Made by a program: the position numbers and the translations under genes. Shown in pieces: positions 8,216 through 16,489 of a DNA stretch of 33,573 bases; position 1 is the first letter of the stretch, and every line of letters begins with the position of its first letter. Below the pieces are notes generated by a model, which made no database searches, had not been told where the DNA came from, and saw only the letters and a list, made by a program, of their open reading frames with translations. Source of the DNA: Acinetobacter sp. UBA3106 (GTDB lineage: Bacteria; Pseudomonadota; Gammaproteobacteria; Pseudomonadales; Moraxellaceae); NCBI GenBank assembly GCA_002365595.1, contig DFAM01000012.1, positions 9,729 to 43,301 on the forward strand. Reading direction: 5' to 3'.

Positions 8216-9754
8216 TTATAAGGAGTTTTCCGGTTGGGCAGGGATTTGATTTTGCAGTTCGGCCATTTCTTTTTTATACAATTCATCTGCCTGTTCAAAA
8301 CGTTGAATCACGTCTTGAGAAGGGGCTTTTTCCAGTAAACTCACCACGACAATGCTGACAAATGACAGAATGAAACCGGGAATAATTTCATATAATCCGG
8401 TATCCGCCATCATGTTTTTCCACAGAATGACCGTGCTTGCACCCACCAGAATACCCATGATGGCGCCGTTTAAAGTCATGCGTTTCCAGAACAAGGACAA
8501 AATAATTAAGGGTCCAAATGCCGCGCCAAAACCTGCCCAGGCATAGGCAACCAGCCCCAGTACTTTGCTGCTTGGGTTGCTTGCCAACACGATGGCAAGA
8601 ACAGCAATGGCTAACACCATAAAGCGCCCGACCCAGACCAGTTCCTTTTGCGAGGCATTCTTGCGTAGAAATGATTTATACAAATCTTCAGTCAAGGTAC
8701 TTGAACAAACCAAAAGCTGACAGCTGAGCGTGCTCATCACTGCGGCTAAAATCGCGGCCAAAATAATGCCGGCAATCCATGGATTAAACAGGATTTTGGT
8801 CAGTTCCATAAAAATGGTTTCCGGGTTTTGAGAGACCACGCTTGCCAGTTCGGCATGCTGCTGGAAATAGGCAATACCAATAAAACCTGCACCAACTGCG
8901 CCGCCCAAACATAAAATCATCCAGCTCATGCCAATACGGCGTGCCGCAGGAATGGTCTTGACTGAATCGGCCGCCATAAAACGCACCAAAATATGCGGCT
9001 GACCGAAATAGCCTAAGCCCCAAGCGAGGGAGGATAAAATGGCAACCGTACTTAAACCTGAAAGCATATTGCTGGCATGCGGGCGTGCTGTTTCAATTAC
9101 AGTTGCCAACTGCTGACTATGATCACCGATGGCCATATAAGCCATGATCGGGGTGAGGATTAAGGCGAAAATCATCAGGCCTGCCTGGAAAGTATCGGTC
9201 CAGCTAATCGCCAGGAATCCTCCAATACACACATAACTAATGGTGGCAATTGCGCTGATCCATAATGCAGTGGTATATGACCAGCCAAAAATGCTTTCAA
9301 ATAGGCGCGCACCCGCAACCATGCCGGAGGCACAATAAATCGAGAAAAACACCAGAATCACCAAGGCTGAAATCACACGTAAAACACGCTTGCGGTCAGC
9401 AAAACGACTGGTGAAATAATCGGGCAGGGTCAAGGCATTATTCTGAACTTCGGTATGCACCCGCAAGCGACCTGCAACCAGTAGCCAATTCAGCCATGCA
9501 CCGATAATCAGTCCAATGGCAATCCATGCTTCAGATAAGCCAGAGAGATAAATGGCTCCAGGTAAGCCCATGAGCAACCAGCCACTCATATCCGATGCAC
9601 CTGCAGACAGGGCAGTGACCACACTGCCTAGACTGCGGCCACCCAGAATATAATCTGAAAAGTCGGTAGTGGCTTTATAGGCATATAATCCTATACCGAC
9701 CATGGCGACAATATAAAAAATAAATGTGATTAATGTCGGGTTCAGTTGACTCAT
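8216..9754 (-). CDS. putP: Sodium/proline symporter PutP
   Basis: A 512-residue inner-membrane protein of the sodium:solute symporter (SSS) family with about 13 hydrophobic segments. It takes up proline with Na+ to feed PutA. The N-terminal helix and YILGGRSLGS loop, the Na+-site region GASDMSGWLLMGLPGA (Asp55 and Ser57 align with E. coli PutP), the YFGQPHILVRFMAA segment and SCQLLVCSSTLTEDLYK all match PutP. AGGATG lies eight bases before the ATG. It is convergent with the Lrp-type gene and divergent from aspA, so the proline regulon genes here are three separate transcription units. The C-terminal tail is polar and cytoplasmic. Confidence 0.95.
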   Translation of the reverse strand: MSQLNPTLITFIFYIVAMVGIGLYAYKATTDFSDYILGGRSLGSVVTALSAGASDMSGWLLMGLPGAIYLSGLSEAWIAIGLIIGAWLNWLLVAGRLRVHTEVQNNALTLPDYFTSRFADRKRVLRVISALVILVFFSIYCASGMVAGARLFESIFGWSYTTALWISAIATISYVCIGGFLAISWTDTFQAGLMIFALILTPIMAYMAIGDHSQQLATVIETARPHASNMLSGLSTVAILSSLAWGLGYFGQPHILVRFMAADSVKTIPAARRIGMSWMILCLGGAVGAGFIGIAYFQQHAELASVVSQNPETIFMELTKILFNPWIAGIILAAILAAVMSTLSCQLLVCSSTLTEDLYKSFLRKNASQKELVWVGRFMVLAIAVLAIVLASNPSSKVLGLVAYAWAGFGAAFGPLIILSLFWKRMTLNGAIMGILVGASTVILWKNMMADTGLYEIIPGFILSFVSIVVVSLLEKAPSQDVIQRFEQADELYKKEMAELQNQIPAQPENSL

Positions 9755-10200
9755 GTACTCATCCTTATGTCCTTATAAATACATCTGTCCAAGATGAATT
9801 TTTATCCATATTTAGTAGGCGCTGATTCAAACACAAAATCAAAATTACCTTCTGTTACATTTCTAAGGGAATTAATTGCATGTTCTGTTGCAGAATGTAT
9901 TTTTAGATACAATTAAATAAAAGTTAATAAAATCAAATAAATATAAATATGAGGCTAAATGTCATTTATAAGGTGGGGAATGTGACATAGGGTTAATTGA
10001 ATATTCAGGCGACAAGCTTTACCAACGCTGTTTTTTGAGCAGGTAAATTGAATAGCAAAAGTGAAATTACAAATACTTACATTAGCTACAAAGCCCATGT
10101 ATTTGGTCATAGAGCATTGCCAAATAAATATCTTTTTACTGTAGTCAAAATAAAGCAAAGGTTTAGGATTTTCGCTATTGCACCATTTTAGTACATACAA
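9755..10200. other. 446-bp divergent intergenic region between putP and aspA
   Basis: AT-rich non-coding stretch holding the promoters of putP (minus) and aspA (plus). I see no hairpin, tRNA or convincing small gene. An open frame on the minus strand here overlaps the start of aspA, lacks family features and has no good ribosome site. A half-site GTGACA at about 9980 is not enough to call a CRP-type operator. No consensus -35/-10 pair stands out for either gene. Confidence 0.4.
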
Positions 10201-11664
10201 GTGAGTATAGTAAAAGTGTCTACAGTACAATCTGAGAATACAAGAATAGAGCGTGATTTGCTGGGAGCCAAGGAAGTTCCGGCAGCATGTTATTATGGCA
10301 TTCATACTTTAAGAGCTTTAGAGAATTTCCAGATCTCTAATCAGAAAGTGGGGAATCAACATCATTTTATTCGTGCCTTGGCGCAAGTCAAAAAAGCTTC
10401 AGCACAAACTAATTTCAAATTCGGCAAAATTTCAGAACAGTTGAATCAGGCTATACAATATGCCTGCAATGTCCTGATCGAAGAACCGGAACAATGGAGT
10501 GAGGCTTTTCCCTTAGATATTTATCAGGGCGGAGCCGGAACTTCCATTAATATGAATACCAATGAAGTATTGGCCAATATTGCCTTGGAGCATTTAGGTT
10601 TTCACAAGGGGCAATACGAACATATTCACCCGAATGATCATGTCAATAAATCCCAATCCACTAATGACGTCTATCCGACGGCGTTACGTTTGGCGACTTA
10701 TTATAGTCTGGATGATTTATTGCTTCAGATTCAAAAATTAGTTGATACATTGCATATCAAGGTTGCAGAGTTTCAGTTTGTTTTAAAAATGGGCCGTACC
10801 CAGTTGCAGGATGCAGTTCCGATGACTTTGGGACAAGAATTTCGTGCTTTTGCCACCTTGCTCAAAGAAGACCTGCGCCTGATTCAACATACCCGTGAGC
10901 TATTGCTGGAAGTCAATTTGGGAGCAACGGCAATTGGTACTGGAGTAAACACTCCGAAAGGCTATGCTCATCAAGCGGTTCAGGCTTTAAGCCAGGTTAC
11001 CGGACTGAAGCTGATTGGTGCAGAAGACTATGTGGAAGCCACCAGCGATTGCGGTGTATTTATTATTTTATCCAGTACCCTGAAACGGCTGGCAGTGAAG
11101 CTTTCGAAAATCTGTAATGACTTGCGCCTATTGAGCTCGGGCCCACGTACCGGTCTGGCGGAAATTCGCTTACCAGAATTGCAGGCGGGTTCATCCATTA
11201 TGCCGGCCAAAATCAATCCGGTCATTCCTGAAGTGGTGAATCAGATTGCCTATAAAGTCATTGGTAATGATCTCACTGTGACCATGGCAGCAGAAGCAGG
11301 ACAATTACAGTTAAATGTGATGGAACCGGTCATCGCACTTTCGATGAATGAATCCATTGAATTACTAACAAAAGCCATTGCCAGTCTGGATAGTAAATGT
11401 ATTCAGGGCATTCAGGCCAATGAGCAGGTGTGTTATGACGCGGTCATGCGCAGTGTCGGGATTGTAACTTTACTCGATCCAATTTTGGGACATGCCAAAT
11501 GTGATGAGATCGGCAAGCAATGTATTGTTGAAAATAAAACGATTCAACAGGTCGTATTAGAGCAGGAATTACTCACACAAGAACAGTTAGATGAAATTTT
11601 TGCCTTTAGTAATCTGGTGTCAGAAGTGAGTTTGCAACATGAGTCATTAGCACAAGTCAGTTAA
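10201..11664 (+). CDS. aspA: Aspartate ammonia-lyase (aspartase)
   Basis: A 487-residue enzyme that reversibly deaminates L-aspartate to fumarate and ammonia, feeding carbon to the TCA cycle. It belongs to the fumarase/aspartase superfamily. Signatures are YYGIHTLRALENF near the N-terminus, the TSINMNTNEVLAN and NDHVNKSQSTNDVYPTALRL substrate regions, and the superfamily signature GSSIMPAKINPVIPEVVNQ with the catalytic Ser loop at 331-332. Aspartases rather than fumarases carry this combination and the GNDLTVTMAAEAGQLQLN stretch. The start is a GTG at 10201 after an in-frame stop at 10189. A second GTG at 10216 is possible, and neither has a strong ribosome site. A terminator follows the gene. 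Confidence 0.93.
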   Translation: MSIVKVSTVQSENTRIERDLLGAKEVPAACYYGIHTLRALENFQISNQKVGNQHHFIRALAQVKKASAQTNFKFGKISEQLNQAIQYACNVLIEEPEQWSEAFPLDIYQGGAGTSINMNTNEVLANIALEHLGFHKGQYEHIHPNDHVNKSQSTNDVYPTALRLATYYSLDDLLLQIQKLVDTLHIKVAEFQFVLKMGRTQLQDAVPMTLGQEFRAFATLLKEDLRLIQHTRELLLEVNLGATAIGTGVNTPKGYAHQAVQALSQVTGLKLIGAEDYVEATSDCGVFIILSSTLKRLAVKLSKICNDLRLLSSGPRTGLAEIRLPELQAGSSIMPAKINPVIPEVVNQIAYKVIGNDLTVTMAAEAGQLQLNVMEPVIALSMNESIELLTKAIASLDSKCIQGIQANEQVCYDAVMRSVGIVTLLDPILGHAKCDEIGKQCIVENKTIQQVVLEQELLTQEQLDEIFAFSNLVSEVSLQHESLAQVS

Positions 11665-11706
11665 TGGCTTTTAGAGAAAGTCTAATTGTGTAGTTGTTGT
11701 AAAAGT

Positions 11707-11742
11707 AAAAAAGCGGGTAAGCTCAGTTACTCGCTTTTTTAT
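11707..11742 (+). terminator. Intrinsic terminator of aspA
   Basis: A 14-bp stem AAAAAAGCGGGTAA / TTACTCGCTTTTTT (one G-U pair) with a 6-base loop lies 42 bp past the aspA stop. The T-run ends the 3' arm. Confidence 0.85.
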
Positions 11743-11810
11743 AAAAATAATCATCACCACAGGTCTGCTCAGGGTTAAAATAGGCAGGATTTAAAATATT
11801 TGTAATACTT

Positions 11811-12164
11811 ATGCTGAATAAACTTGCTGGACTATTTACAAGTTCTAAACCTTCTCCTGAACAGTTGTTCCTGGAAGAAAATAATATTCAATTCAATCAG
11901 GAACAGGGCTATATCGTCGATGGCATTATTCTTAATGAATGGTCAGAACGGTTATCTTATTTTTCCAATCGCAAATTAAACACATTTGATGATTTAAAAG
12001 CGTTATATTTCGCGGCCATCATTATCAATGAGAAAATTGATCTGGAAATTGCCAATCAGCGTTTTGTAACGCGTTTGGGTAATAATGAGGAAAATCTGTT
12101 GCAGTTGAAGCAGGTGATCAAAAAGCTGAATGACTATTACCGCAACTTTAAACGCGAAAAATAA
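11811..12164 (+). CDS. Hypothetical protein (117 aa) upstream of mfd
   Basis: I do not recognise a named family. The 117-residue protein is mostly helical and charged, with MLNKLAGLFTSSK at the N-terminus, an ALYFAAIIINEKIDLEIANQ hydrophobic helix near 63-82, and a Lys/Arg-rich C-terminus (LNDYYRNFKREK). There is no signal peptide and no convincing transmembrane segment. Codon use resembles the neighbours. It sits between the aspA terminator and mfd in the same direction, 135 bp before the chosen mfd start, so co-transcription with mfd is possible. Function is unknown. Confidence 0.7.
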   Translation: MLNKLAGLFTSSKPSPEQLFLEENNIQFNQEQGYIVDGIILNEWSERLSYFSNRKLNTFDDLKALYFAAIIINEKIDLEIANQRFVTRLGNNEENLLQLKQVIKKLNDYYRNFKREK

Positions 12165-12299
12165 TCGGCTTATTCGGTTTGAGTACATGACTTTTAAAAG
12201 GATTTAGCGGTCATGATTTGTTGAATATAAAAATAACTCAACCAGCAAAAAACCCATGTTAAGATACAGCTCATGTCATTTAGACCAAAAGCTATATAC

Positions 12300-15200
12300 A
12301 TGTTCCAACAAGAAATTTCCCAATTAAATCTGCAGCAATTAAAAGCAGGCGAAAAACGCTGGGTCGGTAATTTACAAGGCTCATCCGCCGCTTTATTGTT
12401 TAAAGAAATTGCCAAGCAAAATAAGCAACTGTTCATTGTAATTGCCAGAAATAACCAGCACTTGGGACAGTTGGAAAGTGAACTGGAATTTTATGGCATA
12501 AAACCGACCATTTTCCCGGATTGGGAAATTTTGCCTTATGACAGATTGTCGCCACACCAAGATATTGTGTCAGAGCGTCTTTCAATTTTATCGAATATGC
12601 CGAAGCAAGGTGTGTTACTTTTATCGGCATCCACTTTAGTACAACGTGTTGCGCCTACCTCATGGGTGTTGGGTGAACATTTCGATATTAAAGTGGGTCA
12701 GAAATTTGAACTGGAACAGCAAAAACTGCGTTTGATTCAAGCGGGTTATCATCTGGTCGATACGGTTTATGATCATGGTGAATTTGCGGTACGCGGCAGC
12801 ATTATGGATATTTATGCATCCGGGCAAAATTCACCAATCCGTATTGATTTGTTTGATGATGAAATTGAGAGCTTGAAATTCTTTGATCCTGAAACGCAAA
12901 GAACTACACAAACGCTACAACAGTTTTCAGTTTTGCCGGCCAAAGAATTTCCGCTCAAAGAAGGGCGTGCGACTTTCCGTGATCGGTATGCAGAGAGTTT
13001 TCCGACTGCAAATCCCAAGAAAAATCCAGTGTACCAGGACGTTCTGGAAGGCATTGCATCTCCAGGGCTGGAGTTTTATTTCCCTTTATTTTTCACCAAA
13101 GAAGCGATGCAAACTCAAAGTACCCTGATGGCGTACTTACCCAAGAATGGCATTGTCATTACAGATAAGCATCTGGATGAGGGATTAACCAGTTTTTGGA
13201 AGGATGTGGTTCGACGTTATGAAGACCGCCGTCATAATGTCGATCATCCTATTCTTGCACCCGAAGAAATATTTCTGCAGCCGAATCAGGTCTTGGAACA
13301 GCTGAATCACTTTGCCAGAATCATTGCTTCTTCAGAAGAGTTTGTAGATAAAACGGGGGTGCTGAATCTTAATACCGAATTACCCCCGCGTTTACCGGTA
13401 GATCCAAAACAGGAAAAACCGTTCTCTGCGGTTAAAAAATATATTGATGCAGCCAATCATCCAGTGCTGTTGGTAGCTGAAAGTGCCGGACGCCGTGAAA
13501 CCTTAAAAGATGCGTTGCGCCCGGCTTTGGGTGATATTCCCAATGTAGAGAATTTTGCAGATTTTAGAAAATCATTGCATGCCATCGCCATTACCAGTGC
13601 GCCTCTTGATCGTGGTCTGGTGATTCCGAATCACCTCACGGTAATTTCTGAAAATCAGCTCTATGAACATCGTGTCGTCCAGCGCCGTCGTAAACGCCAG
13701 CAGGAAGTCTCAGAAGAGTTCCTGATCCGCAGTTTAACCGAACTCAGTATTGGTGCACCGGTAGTGCATATCGATTATGGGGTGGGACGTTATGCCGGCT
13801 TGGTCACTTTAAGTATTGATGATCAAGATCATGAGTTTTTACAGCTGGATTATGCCGATGCTGCCAAGGTCTATGTTCCGGTCACCAATTTGCATTTGAT
13901 CAGCCGTTATAGTGGCGGCGATCCTGATTTAGCACCTTTACATAAACTCGGTACCGATGCCTGGAATAAAGCCAAACGTAAAGCTTTGGAACAGATTCAC
14001 GATGTTGCTGCCGAGCTGTTGCATATCCAGGCACGTCGCCAGTCCAAACCTGGCTTTAGTTTCGAGCTGGAACAAAGTCCTTATATGCAGTTTGCCAGCG
14101 GCTTTGCCTATGAAGAAACTTTAGATCAGGCCAATGCCATTGAAGCGACCCTGCATGATATGCAACTGGCTAAACCGATGGATCGTCTGGTCTGTGGTGA
14201 TGTCGGTTTTGGTAAAACTGAAGTGGCAATGCGGGCCGCATTCTTGGCAGTACAAAACAACAAACAAGTGGCGGTGCTGGTTCCGACGACCTTGCTGGCA
14301 CAGCAACATTATGAATCTTTTAAAGACCGTTTTGCTGACTGGCCGATTCGTATTGAAGTGCTTTCCCGTTTTGGTTCAAGTAAATCTCATACCAAAACCA
14401 TTGAAGACCTGGCCGAAGGTAAAGTCGATATTGTGATTGGTACGCATAAAATTTTGCAGGAAAATGTTCAGTTTAAAAATCTGGGGCTGATGATCGTCGA
14501 TGAAGAACACCGCTTTGGCGTACGTGATAAAGAACGTATTAAAGCCATGCGTGCCGATGTCGATATGTTGACCCTGACCGCAACCCCAATTCCGCGTACT
14601 TTAAATATGGCGTTTAGCGGAATGCGTGATTTATCGATTATTGCCACACCGCCAGCCCGCCGTCTGGCCGTAAAAACCTTTGTACAGGAACAAACGGACG
14701 AATCGATTAAAGAAGCGATTTTGCGTGAGTTACTGCGTGGTGGGCAGGTGTATTTTCTGCATAATGAAGTGGATACCATTGAACGCACTGCAGAAAATAT
14801 CCGCAAGCTGGTGCCTGAAGCCCGCGTTGCCGTAGCACATGGACAAATGCGGGAACGTGAACTGGAACAGATCATGCAGCAGTTCTATCACAAAGAATAC
14901 AATGTGCTGGTCTGTTCAACCATTATTGAAACCGGGATTGATGTGCCGAATGCCAATACTATTTTGATCGAGCGTGCAGACAAGTTAGGTCTGGCTCAGT
15001 TACATCAGTTGCGTGGTCGTGTGGGACGTTCGCACCATCAGGCCTATGCTTATCTGCTGGTACCTTCAATTAAAGGTCTCAAAGGTGATGCTGAAAAACG
15101 TCTGGATGCGATTCAGCGTGCATCCAACTTAGGTGCAGGTTTCATGCTGGCCACCGAAGATCTGGAAATTCGTGGTGCCGGTGAATTATTAGGTGAACAA

Positions 15201-15758
15201 CAAAGCGGTTCCATGCAGGCGATTGGTTATAGTCTGTATATGGAAATGCTGGAAAAAGCCACCAAAGCCATCCAAAAAGGCAAAACCCCGAATTTCGATG
15301 CGCCATTATCCCTCATTGCGGAAATCAATCTGCATATGCCGGCTCTGATTCCCGATGAATATCTAGGCGATGTACACCAGCGCTTATTGTTCTATAAACG
15401 GATCAGTAATACCGATACGCAGGAAAAACTCGACAATATCCGTATGGAGTTGATTGACCGTTTTGGTGTGCCGCCGCAGCCAGTAAAACAGCTGTTTGCT
15501 GTGCATCAGATTCGCTTAAAAGCAGAGCAGTTGGGCATTACTAAAATTGATATCAGCGCTAATGGTGGACATATCGAGTTTGCACCGGATACGCCAGTCC
15601 AGGCCATCAGTATTATTCAGATGATGCAAAAACATCCAACTTTTTTCCGCATGGATGGAGGACAACGCCTGAAAGTCATGGTGATGCTGGAAGATTATCA
15701 AAAACGCATCCAGTTTATTGTCGATTTGCTGGACAGTTTATTGAAAGAAATTCATTAA
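12300..15758 (+). CDS. mfd: Transcription-repair coupling factor Mfd
   Basis: An ATP-dependent DNA translocase that removes RNA polymerase stalled at lesions and recruits UvrA. I chose the ATG at 12300 (1152 aa, close to E. coli's 1148). The in-frame ATG at 12273 would add MSFRPKAIY, which is not part of the family N-terminus. The UvrB-like N-terminal module contains LPYDRLSPHQDIVSERL. The RNA-polymerase interaction domain carries HIDYGVGRYAGL (about 487-498). Helicase motifs follow: Walker A GDVGFGKTE (about 632-640), DEEH in IVDEEHRFGV (about 734), LTATPIPRTL and GRVGRSHHQAYAYLL. The C-terminal domain includes DRFGVPPQPVKQLF. The sequence is intact with no frameshift. A weak stem-loop follows the gene. 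Confidence 0.97.
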   Translation: MFQQEISQLNLQQLKAGEKRWVGNLQGSSAALLFKEIAKQNKQLFIVIARNNQHLGQLESELEFYGIKPTIFPDWEILPYDRLSPHQDIVSERLSILSNMPKQGVLLLSASTLVQRVAPTSWVLGEHFDIKVGQKFELEQQKLRLIQAGYHLVDTVYDHGEFAVRGSIMDIYASGQNSPIRIDLFDDEIESLKFFDPETQRTTQTLQQFSVLPAKEFPLKEGRATFRDRYAESFPTANPKKNPVYQDVLEGIASPGLEFYFPLFFTKEAMQTQSTLMAYLPKNGIVITDKHLDEGLTSFWKDVVRRYEDRRHNVDHPILAPEEIFLQPNQVLEQLNHFARIIASSEEFVDKTGVLNLNTELPPRLPVDPKQEKPFSAVKKYIDAANHPVLLVAESAGRRETLKDALRPALGDIPNVENFADFRKSLHAIAITSAPLDRGLVIPNHLTVISENQLYEHRVVQRRRKRQQEVSEEFLIRSLTELSIGAPVVHIDYGVGRYAGLVTLSIDDQDHEFLQLDYADAAKVYVPVTNLHLISRYSGGDPDLAPLHKLGTDAWNKAKRKALEQIHDVAAELLHIQARRQSKPGFSFELEQSPYMQFASGFAYEETLDQANAIEATLHDMQLAKPMDRLVCGDVGFGKTEVAMRAAFLAVQNNKQVAVLVPTTLLAQQHYESFKDRFADWPIRIEVLSRFGSSKSHTKTIEDLAEGKVDIVIGTHKILQENVQFKNLGLMIVDEEHRFGVRDKERIKAMRADVDMLTLTATPIPRTLNMAFSGMRDLSIIATPPARRLAVKTFVQEQTDESIKEAILRELLRGGQVYFLHNEVDTIERTAENIRKLVPEARVAVAHGQMRERELEQIMQQFYHKEYNVLVCSTIIETGIDVPNANTILIERADKLGLAQLHQLRGRVGRSHHQAYAYLLVPSIKGLKGDAEKRLDAIQRASNLGAGFMLATEDLEIRGAGELLGEQQSGSMQAIGYSLYMEMLEKATKAIQKGKTPNFDAPLSLIAEINLHMPALIPDEYLGDVHQRLLFYKRISNTDTQEKLDNIRMELIDRFGVPPQPVKQLFAVHQIRLKAEQLGITKIDISANGGHIEFAPDTPVQAISIIQMMQKHPTFFRMDGGQRLKVMVMLEDYQKRIQFIVDLLDSLLKEIH

Positions 15759-15764
15759 TTTGAA

Positions 15765-15795
15765 CAGGAGTGCATAATATTTATGCACTCTGTTT
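15765..15795 (+). terminator. Probable terminator of mfd
   Basis: A 10-bp stem GAGTGCATAA / TTATGCACTC (15768-15790) with a 3-base loop lies 9 bp after the mfd stop. It extends by ACA/TGT past a bulged G and is followed by TTTGCAATTT. The U-tract is interrupted, so efficiency is uncertain. Confidence 0.55.
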
Positions 15796-15991
15796 GCAAT
15801 TTACGCTTATTTAAGAAATTAATGCGATGAAGCGCTTGATTTTTTAGAGAAATTTATTAAATTCGTGCATGTTCACATATTCAATGGAAATAGTGGCTTA
15901 TTTGTAATGAAACACATTGCATAGAATATTCACGTCCCATTGTATGTGATAGTATTAGCCATCATTCTAATTTTGCATAATTTATAAAGAT

Positions 15992-16426
15992 ATGTTTAGT
16001 TTGCATCCACAACTTGCTCAAGACACTTTTTTTGTAGGCGACTTTCCACTGTCAACATGTCGTTTAATGAATGATATGCAATTTCCGTGGCTCATATTAA
16101 TTCCGCGTGTACCTGGCGTAAGCGAATTATATGAATTAAGTCAGGCTGACCAGGAACAATTCCTGCGTGAATCTAGCTGGTTATCAAGTCAGCTTTCACG
16201 CGTATTCCGTGCAGACAAAATGAATGTTGCAGCATTAGGCAACATGGTTCCACAACTGCATTTTCATCATGTCGTGCGTTATCAAAATGACGTGGCTTGG
16301 CCAAAACCGGTTTGGGGTACACCAGCGGTTCCTTATAGCAATGAAGTTCTTGCACATATGCGTCAAACCTTGATGCTCGCTTTGCGCGGTCAGGGTGATA
16401 TGCCATTTGACTGGCGTATGGATTAA
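15992..16426 (+). CDS. HIT-domain protein (diadenosine polyphosphate hydrolase-like)
   Basis: A 144-residue histidine-triad superfamily protein; relatives hydrolyse nucleotide conjugates such as Ap4A. The fold signatures are PWLILIPRVPGVSELYEL (about 33-50) and the active-site strand GNMVPQLHFHHVVRY (about 83-97). The motif reads Q88-L-H90-F-H92-H93 instead of the usual H-x-H-x-H, so the first histidine is Gln while the middle, nucleophilic His90 is kept. The following region DVAWPKPVWG is typical of a gammaproteobacterial subgroup. It starts about 230 bp after mfd and precedes the adenylate cyclase gene in the same direction with a 63-bp gap, so the two may be co-transcribed. The substrate is not determinable here. 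Confidence 0.85.
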   Translation: MFSLHPQLAQDTFFVGDFPLSTCRLMNDMQFPWLILIPRVPGVSELYELSQADQEQFLRESSWLSSQLSRVFRADKMNVAALGNMVPQLHFHHVVRYQNDVAWPKPVWGTPAVPYSNEVLAHMRQTLMLALRGQGDMPFDWRMD

Positions 16427-16489
16427 TTACTGGTCATCGAAAGCCATACTGGAATATATGGTGTAAAGACTCGGATCAGGAGGAATTGA

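Noticed and set aside
9975..9995. CRP/Vfr-like half-site GTGACA upstream of aspA
   Set aside because: Only one half matches and no TCACA partner sits at the right distance, so no operator can be claimed.
9955..10305. Minus-strand frame of 116 codons between putP and aspA
   Set aside because: It overlaps the aspA N-terminus, has a Cys/His/Tyr-rich chance composition and no Shine-Dalgarno.
12273..12299. Alternative mfd start nine codons upstream
   Set aside because: It adds residues not seen in Mfd N-termini and lies near the probable transcription start, without a ribosome site.
14468..14875. Minus-strand frame of 135 codons inside mfd
   Set aside because: It lies over the helicase motifs of mfd. 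Its Ser/Arg/Cys-rich translation is typical of the antisense of a real gene.
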